NCBI GenBank assembly: GCA_013822695.1
Contig: PNKW01000032.1
Coordinates: forward strand, 1-33,367
Source of the DNA: Erythrobacter sp.
GTDB lineage: Bacteria; Pseudomonadota; Alphaproteobacteria; Sphingomonadales; Sphingomonadaceae
Reading direction: 5' to 3'
DNA length: 33,367 bases
The number at the start of each line of letters is the position of its first letter. Positions within the stretch are counted from its first letter, which is position 1. The position numbers and the translations under genes were made by a program. Below the pieces are notes generated by a model. The model saw only the letters and a program-made list of their open reading frames with translations. It did no database searches and was not told the origin of the DNA. Of this stretch, positions 16,814 through 23,466 are shown one piece after another.

Positions 16814-18001
16814 TCAAAACCGCCCCCACACGAACCGGCTCGACAGCGCGTAGTTCCACACCGACCCAACCACGATCCCCGCCAGCGCGGCGAGCACCCA
16901 GAAGACGCCCTGCCCTTCGAGGAAGGTCGCGATCGCCACGTTGGCAAAGCCGCCGATCGCGCAGGTGGCGATGAAGCCTAGCCAGCCGCGCAGCAGCTCG
17001 CCCCAGCCGGTCAGGCGCTTGTCGCGATAGGTCAGCCAGTTGTTGAGCCAGAAGTTGAAGCTCATCGCCACCAGCACCGCGATGCTCTGGGCAAAGGTGA
17101 AGGCGTGGTCGAGCACGAACAGCAGGCTCGTGAGCACCATGAAATGCACCACCACGCCCAGCGCGCCGACGGTGCCGAACAGGGCAAAACGGGTCGGGAT
17201 CACCTTGCCGAAGGTCTTGTCGTAAAGCCCGGCGAGGAAATCGAACAGGATGGCGCGGTCCAGCTTGCTTTCTCCTTCGCGGCGGGCCGCGAAATTGAGG
17301 GGGAATTCCTTGACCTTCATCACCGTATCATTGGTGGCGAGGAGGTCGAGCAGGATCTTGAAACCGATCGCCGAAAGCCGCGGCACCAGCGCGCGGGCGG
17401 CGGCGGCCGGCAGCATGAAATAGCCGCTCATCGGATCGGTGAGTTCCACGCCCGTCATCTTGCGGGCGAGCGCATTGGCGTAGGTCGACAGCTTCTCGCG
17501 CTCGGGCGCGGCCCATTCGGCGGTGCTGGCGCCTTCGGCAAAGCGGCTGGCGACGCAGATCTCGGCCTCGCCCGATTTCAGCGCGGCGAGCATGCCGGGG
17601 AGCAGCACGGGATCGTGCTGGTGGTCGGCGTCCATCACCGCCACGTAAGGCGCGGCGGTGGCGCAGAAGCCTTCGATCACCGCACTCGATAGCCCGCGGC
17701 GACCGATGCGCTGGATCACGCGCACCCGCGGATCAGTGAGCGCCAGCGCGCGCGCTTCGTTGGCGGTGCCATCCTTGCTGTCATCGTCGACGATGATCAC
17801 TTCCCACGCCGCTGCCGTGCCGATGGCACGGTCGATCCGCTCGACCAGCGGGCCGAGATTGCCGCGCTCGTTGAAGGTCGGCAGGATGATCGCCAGATCG
17901 AGCGTCATGGGCGCAGGCTCCGGCCAGATGTCGGAGAGCTCTTCATGGACGGAATCGAGGCGGGGAAAAGAGGCGTGATCCATGGCCCCCATGTGCACCA
18001 T
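16814..18001 (-). CDS. GT2 polyprenyl-phosphate mannose synthase-like protein fused to GtrA
   Basis: A 395-residue fusion protein. Residues about 33-260 are a GT-A glycosyltransferase of the dolichol-phosphate mannosyltransferase type: LAIILPTFNERGNL, VDDDSKDGT, DADHQHDP and the GYFMLP region. Residues about 265-395 are a four-helix GtrA domain, a membrane module often linked to lipid-linked sugar transfer. It probably loads a sugar, likely mannose or glucose, onto undecaprenyl phosphate at the inner face of the membrane. It converges with the GT39 gene, whose family uses exactly such donors. The start is uncertain: ATGs at 18001, 17992, 17983 and 17908 are all in frame, and the GT domain begins just after the last. 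Confidence 0.85.
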   Translation of the reverse strand: MVHMGAMDHASFPRLDSVHEELSDIWPEPAPMTLDLAIILPTFNERGNLGPLVERIDRAIGTAAAWEVIIVDDDSKDGTANEARALALTDPRVRVIQRIGRRGLSSAVIEGFCATAAPYVAVMDADHQHDPVLLPGMLAALKSGEAEICVASRFAEGASTAEWAAPEREKLSTYANALARKMTGVELTDPMSGYFMLPAAAARALVPRLSAIGFKILLDLLATNDTVMKVKEFPLNFAARREGESKLDRAILFDFLAGLYDKTFGKVIPTRFALFGTVGALGVVVHFMVLTSLLFVLDHAFTFAQSIAVLVAMSFNFWLNNWLTYRDKRLTGWGELLRGWLGFIATCAIGGFANVAIATFLEGQGVFWVLAALAGIVVGSVWNYALSSRFVWGRF

Positions 18002-18037
18002 AATTCTTTATAAACCATAACTGGCGCGCCCGGGCGT

Positions 18038-19096
18038 TCAGAGCCGCTCGCGCACCGCCGCGCCGATGGCCGCGGTGCCGTGGCTGCCGCCGAGATCGCC
18101 GCCGAGAATGCCGTCGGCGAGCGCCCTGCCCACCGCCGCCTCGATCCGCGCGGCCTCTGCCTCCAGCCCGAAGGAATGGCGCAGCATCATCGCTGCCGAC
18201 AGGATCGTCGCCATCGGATTGGCCTTGCCCTGCCCGGCGATGTCGGGGGCGCTGCCGTGGATCGGTTCATAGAGGCCGAAGGTGCCATGCGCGGTCTGCC
18301 GCTCGCCCAGCGAAGCGCTCGGGAGCAGGCCGATCGAGCCCACCGCGGCGCTGGCGAGGTCGGAAAGAATGTCGCCGAACAGGTTCCCGGTCAGCACCAC
18401 GCCGAAACGCTCGGGGTGGCTGACGGTCTGCATCGCGGCGTTATCGACATACATGTGTTCGAGCGTCACGTCGGGATACTCGGCGGCGACCTCCAGCACC
18501 ACGTCGCGCCACAGCTGGCTGGTTTCGAGCACATTGGCCTTGTCGACGCTGGTGAGCCCCTGCCCGCTCGCCGCCGCCGCGCGGAAGGCGACATGGGCTA
18601 TGCGGCGCACTTCGGTTTCGGAGTAGGCCATGGCGTCCCACCCCTCACGCTCGCCATCATCCGTGGTGCGCTGGCCCTTGGCACCGAAATAGACGTCCCC
18701 CGTCAGCTCGCGCACGATCAGCATGTCGAGCCCGGCAGCGATGTCGGCGCGCAAGGGCGAGAGGTGTTCGAGCCCCGCAAACACCCGCGCCGGACGCAGG
18801 TTGGCGAACAGGCCGAGGTGCTTCCTCAGGCCGAGGATCGCCTGTTCCGGACGCAGGTGGCGCTCCAGCGCGTCGCAGCAAGGATCGCCCACCGCGCCGA
18901 ACAGCACCGCATCGGCCGCGCGCGCCATGGTGAGGGTCTCTTCCGGCAGCGGGTGCCCGTGGCGATGATAGGCCGCCCCGCCGACGTCGCCGGTGAACAG
19001 CTTGAGCCCCGGGAGCGCCAACGCCTCGAGCACCGCCACCGCCTCGGCGGTGACCTCGGGGCCGATCCCGTCGCCGGGCAGGACTGCAATCTTCAT
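18038..19096 (-). CDS. leuB: 3-isopropylmalate dehydrogenase
   Basis: LeuB oxidatively decarboxylates 3-isopropylmalate in leucine biosynthesis using NAD. The 352-residue protein starts [15 protein letters not shown] at the ATG at 19096. It shows [33 protein letters not shown] (as a landmark, about 70-102), the catalytic-lysine segment [17 protein letters not shown], and the [23 protein letters not shown] and [18 protein letters not shown] signatures. It is 13 bp after recO, forming a ubiK-recO-leuB run. The leuCD genes are not in the window. Confidence 0.97.
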   Translation of the reverse strand: MKIAVLPGDGIGPEVTAEAVAVLEALALPGLKLFTGDVGGAAYHRHGHPLPEETLTMARAADAVLFGAVGDPCCDALERHLRPEQAILGLRKHLGLFANLRPARVFAGLEHLSPLRADIAAGLDMLIVRELTGDVYFGAKGQRTTDDGEREGWDAMAYSETEVRRIAHVAFRAAAASGQGLTSVDKANVLETSQLWRDVVLEVAAEYPDVTLEHMYVDNAAMQTVSHPERFGVVLTGNLFGDILSDLASAAVGSIGLLPSASLGERQTAHGTFGLYEPIHGSAPDIAGQGKANPMATILSAAMMLRHSFGLEAEAARIEAAVGRALADGILGGDLGGSHGTAAIGAAVRERL

Positions 19097-19109
19097 CTGT
19101 GTGGTTCTC

Positions 19110-19709
19110 TCAGGCCATCCGCTGGAGCCGCTCGGTGAGCAGCAGCCTCGCGCCCATAACATCGCTCTTCGGCCCTGCAAGCAGGTAGTGCGCAATGCGG
19201 CGCTCGAGGATGGCGAGCTGGGCGAGCTGGGCGGGCAGATCGGCGGCGGCGGCGGGCGCTTCACCGCCATAGCCCAATTCGGACAGAAGCAGCGTTTCGT
19301 AAGCGATCAACCCGCTCACCCAGCCGCGCGCGGACGGGGCGATGGCAATCGCCTCGAGCAGCGCGTCGAGCGCCGCGTGGAGCGCGGGGTAAGGCTGGCG
19401 TTCGGGCAGCGCGGTCGCGGTCAGCGCGCAGGCCCACTGCATCGCGGCGGCCGGCAGCGGCTCGGTGATGAGCGCGGCGCGGGAGTGCTCCAGCTCGAGC
19501 CGCGCGAAGGGGAGCTGGCTGCCGGGCTTGGTGGTGAATTGCGCCGCCACCCGGTTGCCCGGCACCATCACCGCGCGCATCTGCCGCCCGCGCCCGCCCG
19601 CGACATAGGCCGCGACCAGCCCCGCCTGCGCCGTCAGCACGCGCACCATCGCCCCGGTCTCGCCCTGCGGCCGCGAGGCAAGCACAATGGCGGACCCGCG
19701 CGAGGTCAT
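19110..19709 (-). CDS. recO: DNA repair protein RecO, short form
   Basis: RecO loads RecA with RecR and anneals ssDNA. The protein has the RecO N-terminal OB-fold ([22 protein letters not shown], then [15 protein letters not shown] and LEHSRAALI). It then has a helical domain with [17 protein letters not shown]. At 199 residues it is shorter than E. coli RecO (about 240). It lacks the segment with the zinc-binding cysteines and the DLxYVSPRSGRAV motif expected between the LSELGYG helix and the C-terminal helix. The N-terminal and helical matches make the call good. It sits between ubiK (16-bp gap) and leuB (13-bp gap). Confidence 0.87.
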   Translation of the reverse strand: MTSRGSAIVLASRPQGETGAMVRVLTAQAGLVAAYVAGGRGRQMRAVMVPGNRVAAQFTTKPGSQLPFARLELEHSRAALITEPLPAAAMQWACALTATALPERQPYPALHAALDALLEAIAIAPSARGWVSGLIAYETLLLSELGYGGEAPAAAADLPAQLAQLAILERRIAHYLLAGPKSDVMGARLLLTERLQRMA

Positions 19710-19725
19710 GCCCGCGCGCCCTTGC

Positions 19726-19974
19726 TTACTTGGAGGACTTGGCTTCCAGCGCCGCGAGCCGCGCTTCCAATGCGTCGGCCTGTTCGCGGGCCTTCTGGGC
19801 CATCGCCTTGACCGTCTCGAATTCCTCGCGGGAGACGAAGTCGATCCCGCCAAAGGCCTCGCGCATCCGCTCGCGTGCGCTTTCACGGGCTTCGCGGGTC
19901 ATGCCCGCCATGGTCCCCGCGGCGCTGTTGGCAAGCTTGACGAGGTCGGCGATGATCGGGTTCTGGCTTTGCAT
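19726..19974 (-). CDS. ubiK: UbiK/BMFP-domain accessory factor
   Basis: An 82-residue protein of the UbiK (YqiC, BMFP domain) family. It has a helical N-terminus MQSQNPIIADLVKLANSAAG with a central GGIDFVSREEFE, followed by a C-terminal coiled coil (about residues 50-80) with heptad leucine/alanine positions. UbiK trimers act as accessory factors of aerobic ubiquinone biosynthesis in enterics. The start ATG at 19974 is the only sensible one, and the size is typical. It heads the ubiK-recO-leuB run. Confidence 0.88.
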   Translation of the reverse strand: MQSQNPIIADLVKLANSAAGTMAGMTREARESARERMREAFGGIDFVSREEFETVKAMAQKAREQADALEARLAALEAKSSK

Positions 19975-19991
19975 TTCTTCTTTTTGGGGAG

Positions 19992-20121
19992 GCTTGCACA
20001 GATGTGCAAGCGAGTCCTTGTGTTCCGCACGCCATCCGGCGTGCGAAATCCTCGCTCACGCGGCCTGAAGGCCGCGTCGCTGCGGGCGGCCGTTCGGCCT
20101 TGCGGACGGCTGCGCCGTCCG
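19992..20121. repeat. Tandem array of five different hairpins
   Basis: Five consecutive stems lie between tspO and ubiK. GCTTGCAC/GTGCAAGC is at 19992-20011, GCACGCC/GGCGTGC at 20027-20044, CGCGGCC/GGCCGCG at 20059-20076, GGCC/GGCC at 20088-20099 and CGGACGGC/GCCGTCCG at 20103-20121. Four have 3-4 base loops and perfect stems of 7-8 bp. The sequences differ, so this is not a simple tandem repeat. A transcript-end or RNA-decay barrier is possible. Confidence 0.65.
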
Positions 20122-20175
20122 TTCACCGCCACACTTGAGCTGGGAAATGCCCTTGGCGAGAGGTCGCTCGGCGTC

Positions 20176-20724
20176 TCAAAACTCAACCTTGGTCGCCGCG
20201 CCGTCGAGGCCGCGTTGGCCGCCGTCGGGGTTCTCGGCGATGAACTGGTAGTTGAGCGCCGCAGCAAAGCACAGCCACGCCAGATAGGGCAGCAGCAACA
20301 GCCCCGCCACCCGCCGCACCCGCCACACCAGCGCCAGCGCGACACCCAGGCTCACGATGCCGAAGCCGATCACCATCAGCGCGATTTCCATCTCCTGCAT
20401 CCCGAAGAACACCGCGCTCCAGCTTTGCGTCACGAGGAAATGCAACCCGAAGACGATCAGCGCGAGGCCCCGGCCGGCTGCGCCCCAGGCGCTCGCGACC
20501 AGGGCCAGCGCGAGGCCGATCAGCACGAACAGCGCGGTCCACACGATCCCGAACACCGCCGGCGGCGGATAGATCGCGGGCTTCACCAGCCCCGCAAACC
20601 ACGCCGTGTCCGGCCCGCCGAGCTGGCTCGCCAGAAACCCGACGAGCAGCACCAGCGGCACCATGAACAGCGTCCAGCGCAGAAAGCTGGCGCGCAGCTG
20701 GGCGCGAGAAGCAAGGACGTTCAT
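20176..20724 (-). CDS. tspO: TspO/MBR family membrane protein
   Basis: A 182-residue tryptophan-rich sensory protein with five predicted helices. The family hallmarks are present: TAWFAGLVKPAIYPPPAVFGIVW (landmark, residues about 40-62), then QSWSAVFFG and LLLLPYLAWLCFAAALNYQ. TspO binds porphyrins and steroids and in photosynthetic alphaproteobacteria tunes tetrapyrrole and pigment gene expression. The start ATG at 20724 is clear. No pigment genes adjoin here, so the role is inferred from the family only. The tail after NYQFIAEN is short and polar. Confidence 0.93.
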   Translation of the reverse strand: MNVLASRAQLRASFLRWTLFMVPLVLLVGFLASQLGGPDTAWFAGLVKPAIYPPPAVFGIVWTALFVLIGLALALVASAWGAAGRGLALIVFGLHFLVTQSWSAVFFGMQEMEIALMVIGFGIVSLGVALALVWRVRRVAGLLLLPYLAWLCFAAALNYQFIAENPDGGQRGLDGAATKVEF

Positions 20725-21035
20725 GCACTCATCCAGTCATAAGCCGGTCATTGTCCGGGCAGGGAGCGAGGCGATACCAGAGCATGGCAGTCTCGCCAAC
20801 TTTTCCGCAGGTTCTTGGCCCGCAATGAGCCACGCCGCGCAGGAGACGCCCGGGGAATTGTGAAAAATGTGTTGAAAATTGGGCAGAGGGTCACGAAACG
20901 CTTTGGGGTCTGGAAAAACCTCTGCTAGACGCTGCCACATTCCTGCCGTGATTCGAAGCGCAGTAGCGGCGGGATGTGACACAAATCGCGCTTTTGCTCA
21001 TTCCCGGCCTAGCCGGACCCATAGGGGAAATGACC
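20725..21035. promoter_or_regulatory. Divergent intergenic region with a possible promoter for the repeat lipoprotein
   Basis: This 311-bp spacer lies between tspO (minus) and the lipoprotein gene (plus). I see no gene in it. A weak plus-strand promoter candidate is TTGGGG at 20903-20908, a 17-bp spacer and TAGACG at 20926-20931. It would give a leader of about 100 bases with an AGGGGA site before the ATG at 21036. Confidence 0.3.
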
Positions 21036-21266
21036 ATGAAGAAGATCGCTCTCGTTGCCGTCGCCGGCCTCGCTCTCGCCACCGCCGCTTGCTCGAAGCC
21101 CGCCGAAGACGCCAACACCGCTGCCGACACCATGACCGCTGAAGAGCCGATGGCTGCCGAAACCCCGATGGCTGCCGAAACCGGCGACGCCATGATGGCG
21201 AAGGAAGGCGACGCGATGGCCAAGGAAGGCGACGCGATGGCCGCCGAAACCCCGGCTGCCGAATAA
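21036..21266 (+). CDS. Small acidic lipoprotein with tandem peptide repeats
   Basis: A 76-residue protein with signal MKKIALVAVAGLALATAAC and a lipobox ATAAC (Cys19), followed by a low-complexity Ala/Glu/Met/Asp-rich body. The body contains two short tandem repeat types: MAAETP repeated around residues 43-52 and KEGDAMA repeated near 57-70. The DNA repeats match closely, suggesting slippage growth. Entericidin-like or abundant small surface lipoproteins of sphingomonads look similar, but I cannot name a family. The AGGGGA site is 6 bases upstream, and a strong intrinsic terminator follows 54 bp after the stop, so it is probably a well-expressed single-gene transcript. Confidence 0.8.
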   Translation: MKKIALVAVAGLALATAACSKPAEDANTAADTMTAEEPMAAETPMAAETGDAMMAKEGDAMAKEGDAMAAETPAAE

Positions 21267-21319
21267 TCCTTGATGGATTAGCGGACCTGACCCAGTGTCA
21301 GGTGCCAGGTTAAGAAAGG

Positions 21320-21357
21320 CCGGTAGCAACCTCGGGTTGCTGCCGGTCTTTTCTTTT
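21320..21357 (+). terminator. Intrinsic terminator of the repeat lipoprotein gene
   Basis: CCGGTAGCAACC (21320-21331) pairs with GGTTGCTGCCGG (21335-21346) with one G-T wobble and a TCG loop. It is followed by TCTTTTCTTTT. This is a textbook intrinsic terminator on the plus strand. Confidence 0.88.
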
Positions 21358-21362
21358 GGGCG

Positions 21363-22130
21363 CTATCCGCGCGTGGCAGAGATCAGGAATTCGACATTGC
21401 CCTGCGGCCCGGTGATCGGGCTTGTCGCGATCCCCTGCACCGCCCAGCCGAGCTCCTCGATCCAGCCGCGCACATCGTCGCACACGCGGGCATGTAGCGC
21501 CGGATCGCGCACCACCCCGCCCTTGCCGACCTCCTCGCGCCCGACTTCGAACTGCGGCTTGATCAGCGCGACGAGCTGGCATGTCGGCGCCGCGAGTTGC
21601 AGCGGCACCTCGAGGACTTTCGACAGGCCGATGAAGCTCGCATCGCACACCACCCAATTGCACGGGCGGTCGATATGCGCGGGCGTGAGCAGGCGGGCGG
21701 AGAGCTGCTCGAGCACGGTGACGCGCGGGTCCTCGCGCAGCTTCCACGCGAGCTGGTTGGTGCCGCTGTCGACGCAGAACACATGCGCCGCGCCGCCGGT
21801 CAGCAGCACATCGGTAAAGCCGCCGGTGGAGGAGCCGATATCCATCGCCACCGCACCCTCGGGCGAGAGGCCGAAGTGCTCGATCGCGTGCGCCAGTTTG
21901 ATCCCGCCCCGGCTCACCCAGGGATGATCGCGCCCGCGCACCTCGAGTGCCGCGTCCTCGGGCAATTGGTGCCCCGGCTTGTCGATTTTGGTCTCGCCCG
22001 CGAACACCAGCCCCGCCATCACCAGCGCCTGCGCCCGCGCGCGGCTTTCGGCCAGCCCGCGCTCGACCAAGAGCTGATCGACACGGCGCTTTTGCGCTTT
22101 CGGGGGACGAGGATGGTCGGGCATGGACAA
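21363..22130 (-). CDS. tlyA: TlyA-family rRNA 2'-O-methyltransferase
   Basis: A 255-residue protein with an N-terminal S4 RNA-binding domain (about 15-65; RRVDQLLVERGLAESRARAQ) and a C-terminal FtsJ/RrmJ-type methyltransferase domain. SAM-binding MDIGSSTGGFTD starts at residue 96. The catalytic-type residues are seen in GGIKL (K78), CDASFIG and KPQFE. TlyA members methylate 16S and 23S rRNA and were first labelled hemolysins. The start is ATG 22130 or 22124 (MSMPDH / MPDH), both equivalent. It is divergent from the lipoprotein gene at 22160. Confidence 0.92.
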   Translation of the reverse strand: MSMPDHPRPPKAQKRRVDQLLVERGLAESRARAQALVMAGLVFAGETKIDKPGHQLPEDAALEVRGRDHPWVSRGGIKLAHAIEHFGLSPEGAVAMDIGSSTGGFTDVLLTGGAAHVFCVDSGTNQLAWKLREDPRVTVLEQLSARLLTPAHIDRPCNWVVCDASFIGLSKVLEVPLQLAAPTCQLVALIKPQFEVGREEVGKGGVVRDPALHARVCDDVRGWIEELGWAVQGIATSPITGPQGNVEFLISATRG

Positions 22131-22159
22131 GACGAGGCCCTAGCGCGCAAGATGCGGGG

Positions 22160-22708
22160 ATGAAAGCCGGACTTCCCCTCCTCGCTCTTGCCGCAACGCT
22201 CGCGGCCTGCGCGCCAGCTGCCAAGGCCCCGCCCGTGGCGCGCGCGCCCGTTTCCGTCGCACGCCCTGCCCCCGCCCGCCCGGCGCCCGCCGCGCCGCTT
22301 CCGGCTCCGGCCTACGTCAACTGGATGGACGCTCCGCTCACGCCGGGCGCGTGGGAGTATGAAGACAACCTCGACAATTCGGTCGCCGAGTTCGGAGATC
22401 GCAGCGGAACCGCTTTCGTCCTGTGGTGTGACAGGCAAACCAGAGTTGTCGGCATGGATCGACCCGTGACGTCGGTCATCAACCAGCAACCGACGGTGTC
22501 CATCCGCACGGAAACAGTCAGTCGGCAGTTGCCGCTGCAGGCCATTCACAATGGCAGCCTTACGGTGCAATTGAGGGCCAACGATCCGCTGCTCGATGCG
22601 ATGGCGCTGTCAAAGGGGCGGTTCGCTGTGGAGGTGGACGGCCTACCAACGCTCTATCTTCCCAGCTACGCCGAAGTCAGCCGGGTGATCGAGGATTGCA
22701 GGGGGTAG
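22160..22708 (+). CDS. Predicted lipoprotein of unknown function
   Basis: A 182-residue exported protein. The signal MKAGLPLLALAATLAAC has the lipobox LAAC (Cys17) and is followed by a Pro/Ala linker (about 18-52). The globular domain starts at NWMDAPLTPGAWEYEDN and contains FVLWCDRQTRVVGM and a C-terminal VIEDCRG. The two cysteines in this domain may form a disulfide. I do not recognise the family; similar invasion-associated or type VI-like lipoproteins exist in Erythrobacter, but this is from memory and weak. The start ATG at 22160 has GGGG just upstream and lies 29 bp from the tlyA start on the other strand. Confidence 0.75.
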   Translation: MKAGLPLLALAATLAACAPAAKAPPVARAPVSVARPAPARPAPAAPLPAPAYVNWMDAPLTPGAWEYEDNLDNSVAEFGDRSGTAFVLWCDRQTRVVGMDRPVTSVINQQPTVSIRTETVSRQLPLQAIHNGSLTVQLRANDPLLDAMALSKGRFAVEVDGLPTLYLPSYAEVSRVIEDCRG

Positions 22709-22909
22709 CAAGAACGGGCGCGGTTCTCGCTGATCTCGGACCCGCAGGGTCCGAAAGGGCGACCGCCCGCCCGCAGGTGCCCCGCAGCGAAGCGGAGGGA
22801 ACAGCACCGAGGATGTGCCCGCGCAAGGCGGGCACCCACGCGAAGCGCTTCCGATTCTATACATTAATATCCACAGGCTCATGCACAGCCTGTCCACAAG
22901 CGCGCCGGA
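22709..22909. other. Spacer after the lipoprotein gene
   Basis: I find no gene here. The sequence from 22730 to 22840 has short out-of-frame open stretches only. An AGGCT/AGCCT inverted repeat lies at about 22876-22891, with flanking CCACA copies. One of these, ATATCCACA at 22867-22875, differs from the DnaA-box consensus at one base. Confidence 0.4.
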
Positions 22910-22911
22910 AA

Positions 22912-23000
22912 CGAAAAACGCCCGAGGTCTCCCCCGGGCGTTGTCAGCCGCAGTCTTGCGCGGCGAGGTATGATTATGACGCGGGAAAAGAAATATTCAA
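22912..23000 (-). ncRNA. Possible tiny minus-strand transcript
   Basis: On the minus strand TTGAAT (23000-22995), a 16-bp spacer and CATAAT (22978-22973) make a fair promoter. About 45 bases further an 8-bp stem, AACGCCCG/CGGGCGTT (22917-22942), is followed by a T-run (22918-22914), an intrinsic terminator. The product would be a transcript of about 55 bases with a GCCGC/GCGGC hairpin and no coding frame. Alternatively this is only a terminator for something read from the right. Confidence 0.35.
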
Positions 23001-23114
23001 GTCTTGTGGAAGCCTGCGCGATGAATCACATTACATCCCGAGACCAGCGGCACACGCGTCTCGGCCCCCGGTGAAATGGCGGGTCTGCTCACAAGCTTGA
23101 AAGGAGGTGATCCG

Positions 23115-23171
23115 ATGTCTCATGGTTCAGTAGCGAGGTCGGTGAAGATCCCTACGGAGCATACTCGGTAA
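23115..23171 (+). CDS. 18-codon mini-ORF with a perfect long Shine-Dalgarno
   Basis: ATG at 23115, 7 bases after GGAGG, opens MSHGSVARSVKIPTEHTR then TAA. The Shine-Dalgarno is exceptionally long for this window, where most genes have weak sites. The peptide is basic, has no hydrophobic segment and has no run of one amino acid as in biosynthetic attenuator leaders. Its frame overlaps predicted RNA helices. It may be translated, may be a ribosome-sensing leader, or may be an incidental frame in an RNA. The site is clear; the coding status is not. Confidence 0.4.
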   Translation: MSHGSVARSVKIPTEHTR

Positions 23172-23224
23172 TCCTCTGCCAGAGTAAGGCACCGTGAGCG
23201 GCGCTTCCGGCCGCTGACCATGTC

Positions 23225-23264
23225 AAGGGCGTTTCCTCCGACGGGCAGGAAACGCCCTTTTCAT
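23225..23264 (+). terminator. Intrinsic terminator after the mini-ORF/RNA unit
   Basis: GGGCGTTTCCT (23227-23237) pairs perfectly with AGGAAACGCCC (23247-23257). The stem extends by AA/TT and is followed by TTTTCATTTTG. It is a strong plus-strand terminator that ends a transcript about 200 bp before ilvE. Confidence 0.88.
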
Positions 23265-23360
23265 TTTGTTTTGCGGACGCGCCTCCGCGGGCACGTCCTC
23301 GGTGCGTTTCGATCCCTGCGGGATCGCACACCTGTAGTGTTCGGTCTGCGCCTCCCTTAT

Positions 23361-23406
23361 CCTCCCCTCTAGGGGAGGGGGACCATCCGCAGGATGGTGG
23401 AGGGGC
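23361..23406. repeat. REP-like element upstream of ilvE
   Basis: CCTCCCCT/AGGGGAGG (23361-23378) is followed by ACCATCC/GGATGGT (23382-23398) and GGAGGGG. The same two-hairpin order (CCTCCCC...GGGGAGG then a second stem ending GTGGAGGGG) is seen on the minus strand in 16737-16803, so it is another copy of this family. Confidence 0.65.
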
Positions 23407-23466
23407 ACGCTGCGTTGATCCAATAGTCATCTTGCCCTGTGCCGCTCGCAGGATTAGGCGCATTCC

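Larger units (their letters stand above)
23099..23270 (+). ncRNA. Candidate structured RNA / leader unit with a 15-base anti-SD complement
   Basis: The unit opens with GAAAGGAGGTGATCC (23099-23113), complementary over 15 bases to the canonical 3' end of 16S rRNA. CATGGT (23121-23126) can pair with ACCATG (23217-23222), closing a 100-base domain. Inside are CGGTG/CACCG (23140-23144 with 23190-23194) and AGCGGC/GCCGCT (23197-23215). A strong terminator follows. Codon use in the short frame inside differs from neighbouring genes, and the folds overlap it. I know no RNA family that matches. Confidence 0.5.

Noticed and set aside
20737..20982. An 81-codon minus-strand open frame between tspO and the lipoprotein gene
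   Set aside because: No ribosome site or recognisable domain; it overlaps the likely promoter region.
22867..22875. DnaA-box-like ATATCCACA near another CCACA copy
   Set aside because: Only one good match and no AT-rich unwinding region or oriC-linked gene nearby.
23099..23113. Reading the 16S-3'-end match as a fragment of an rRNA gene on the minus strand
   Set aside because: Only 15 bases match; the adjoining bases do not continue into 16S helix 45 sequence.
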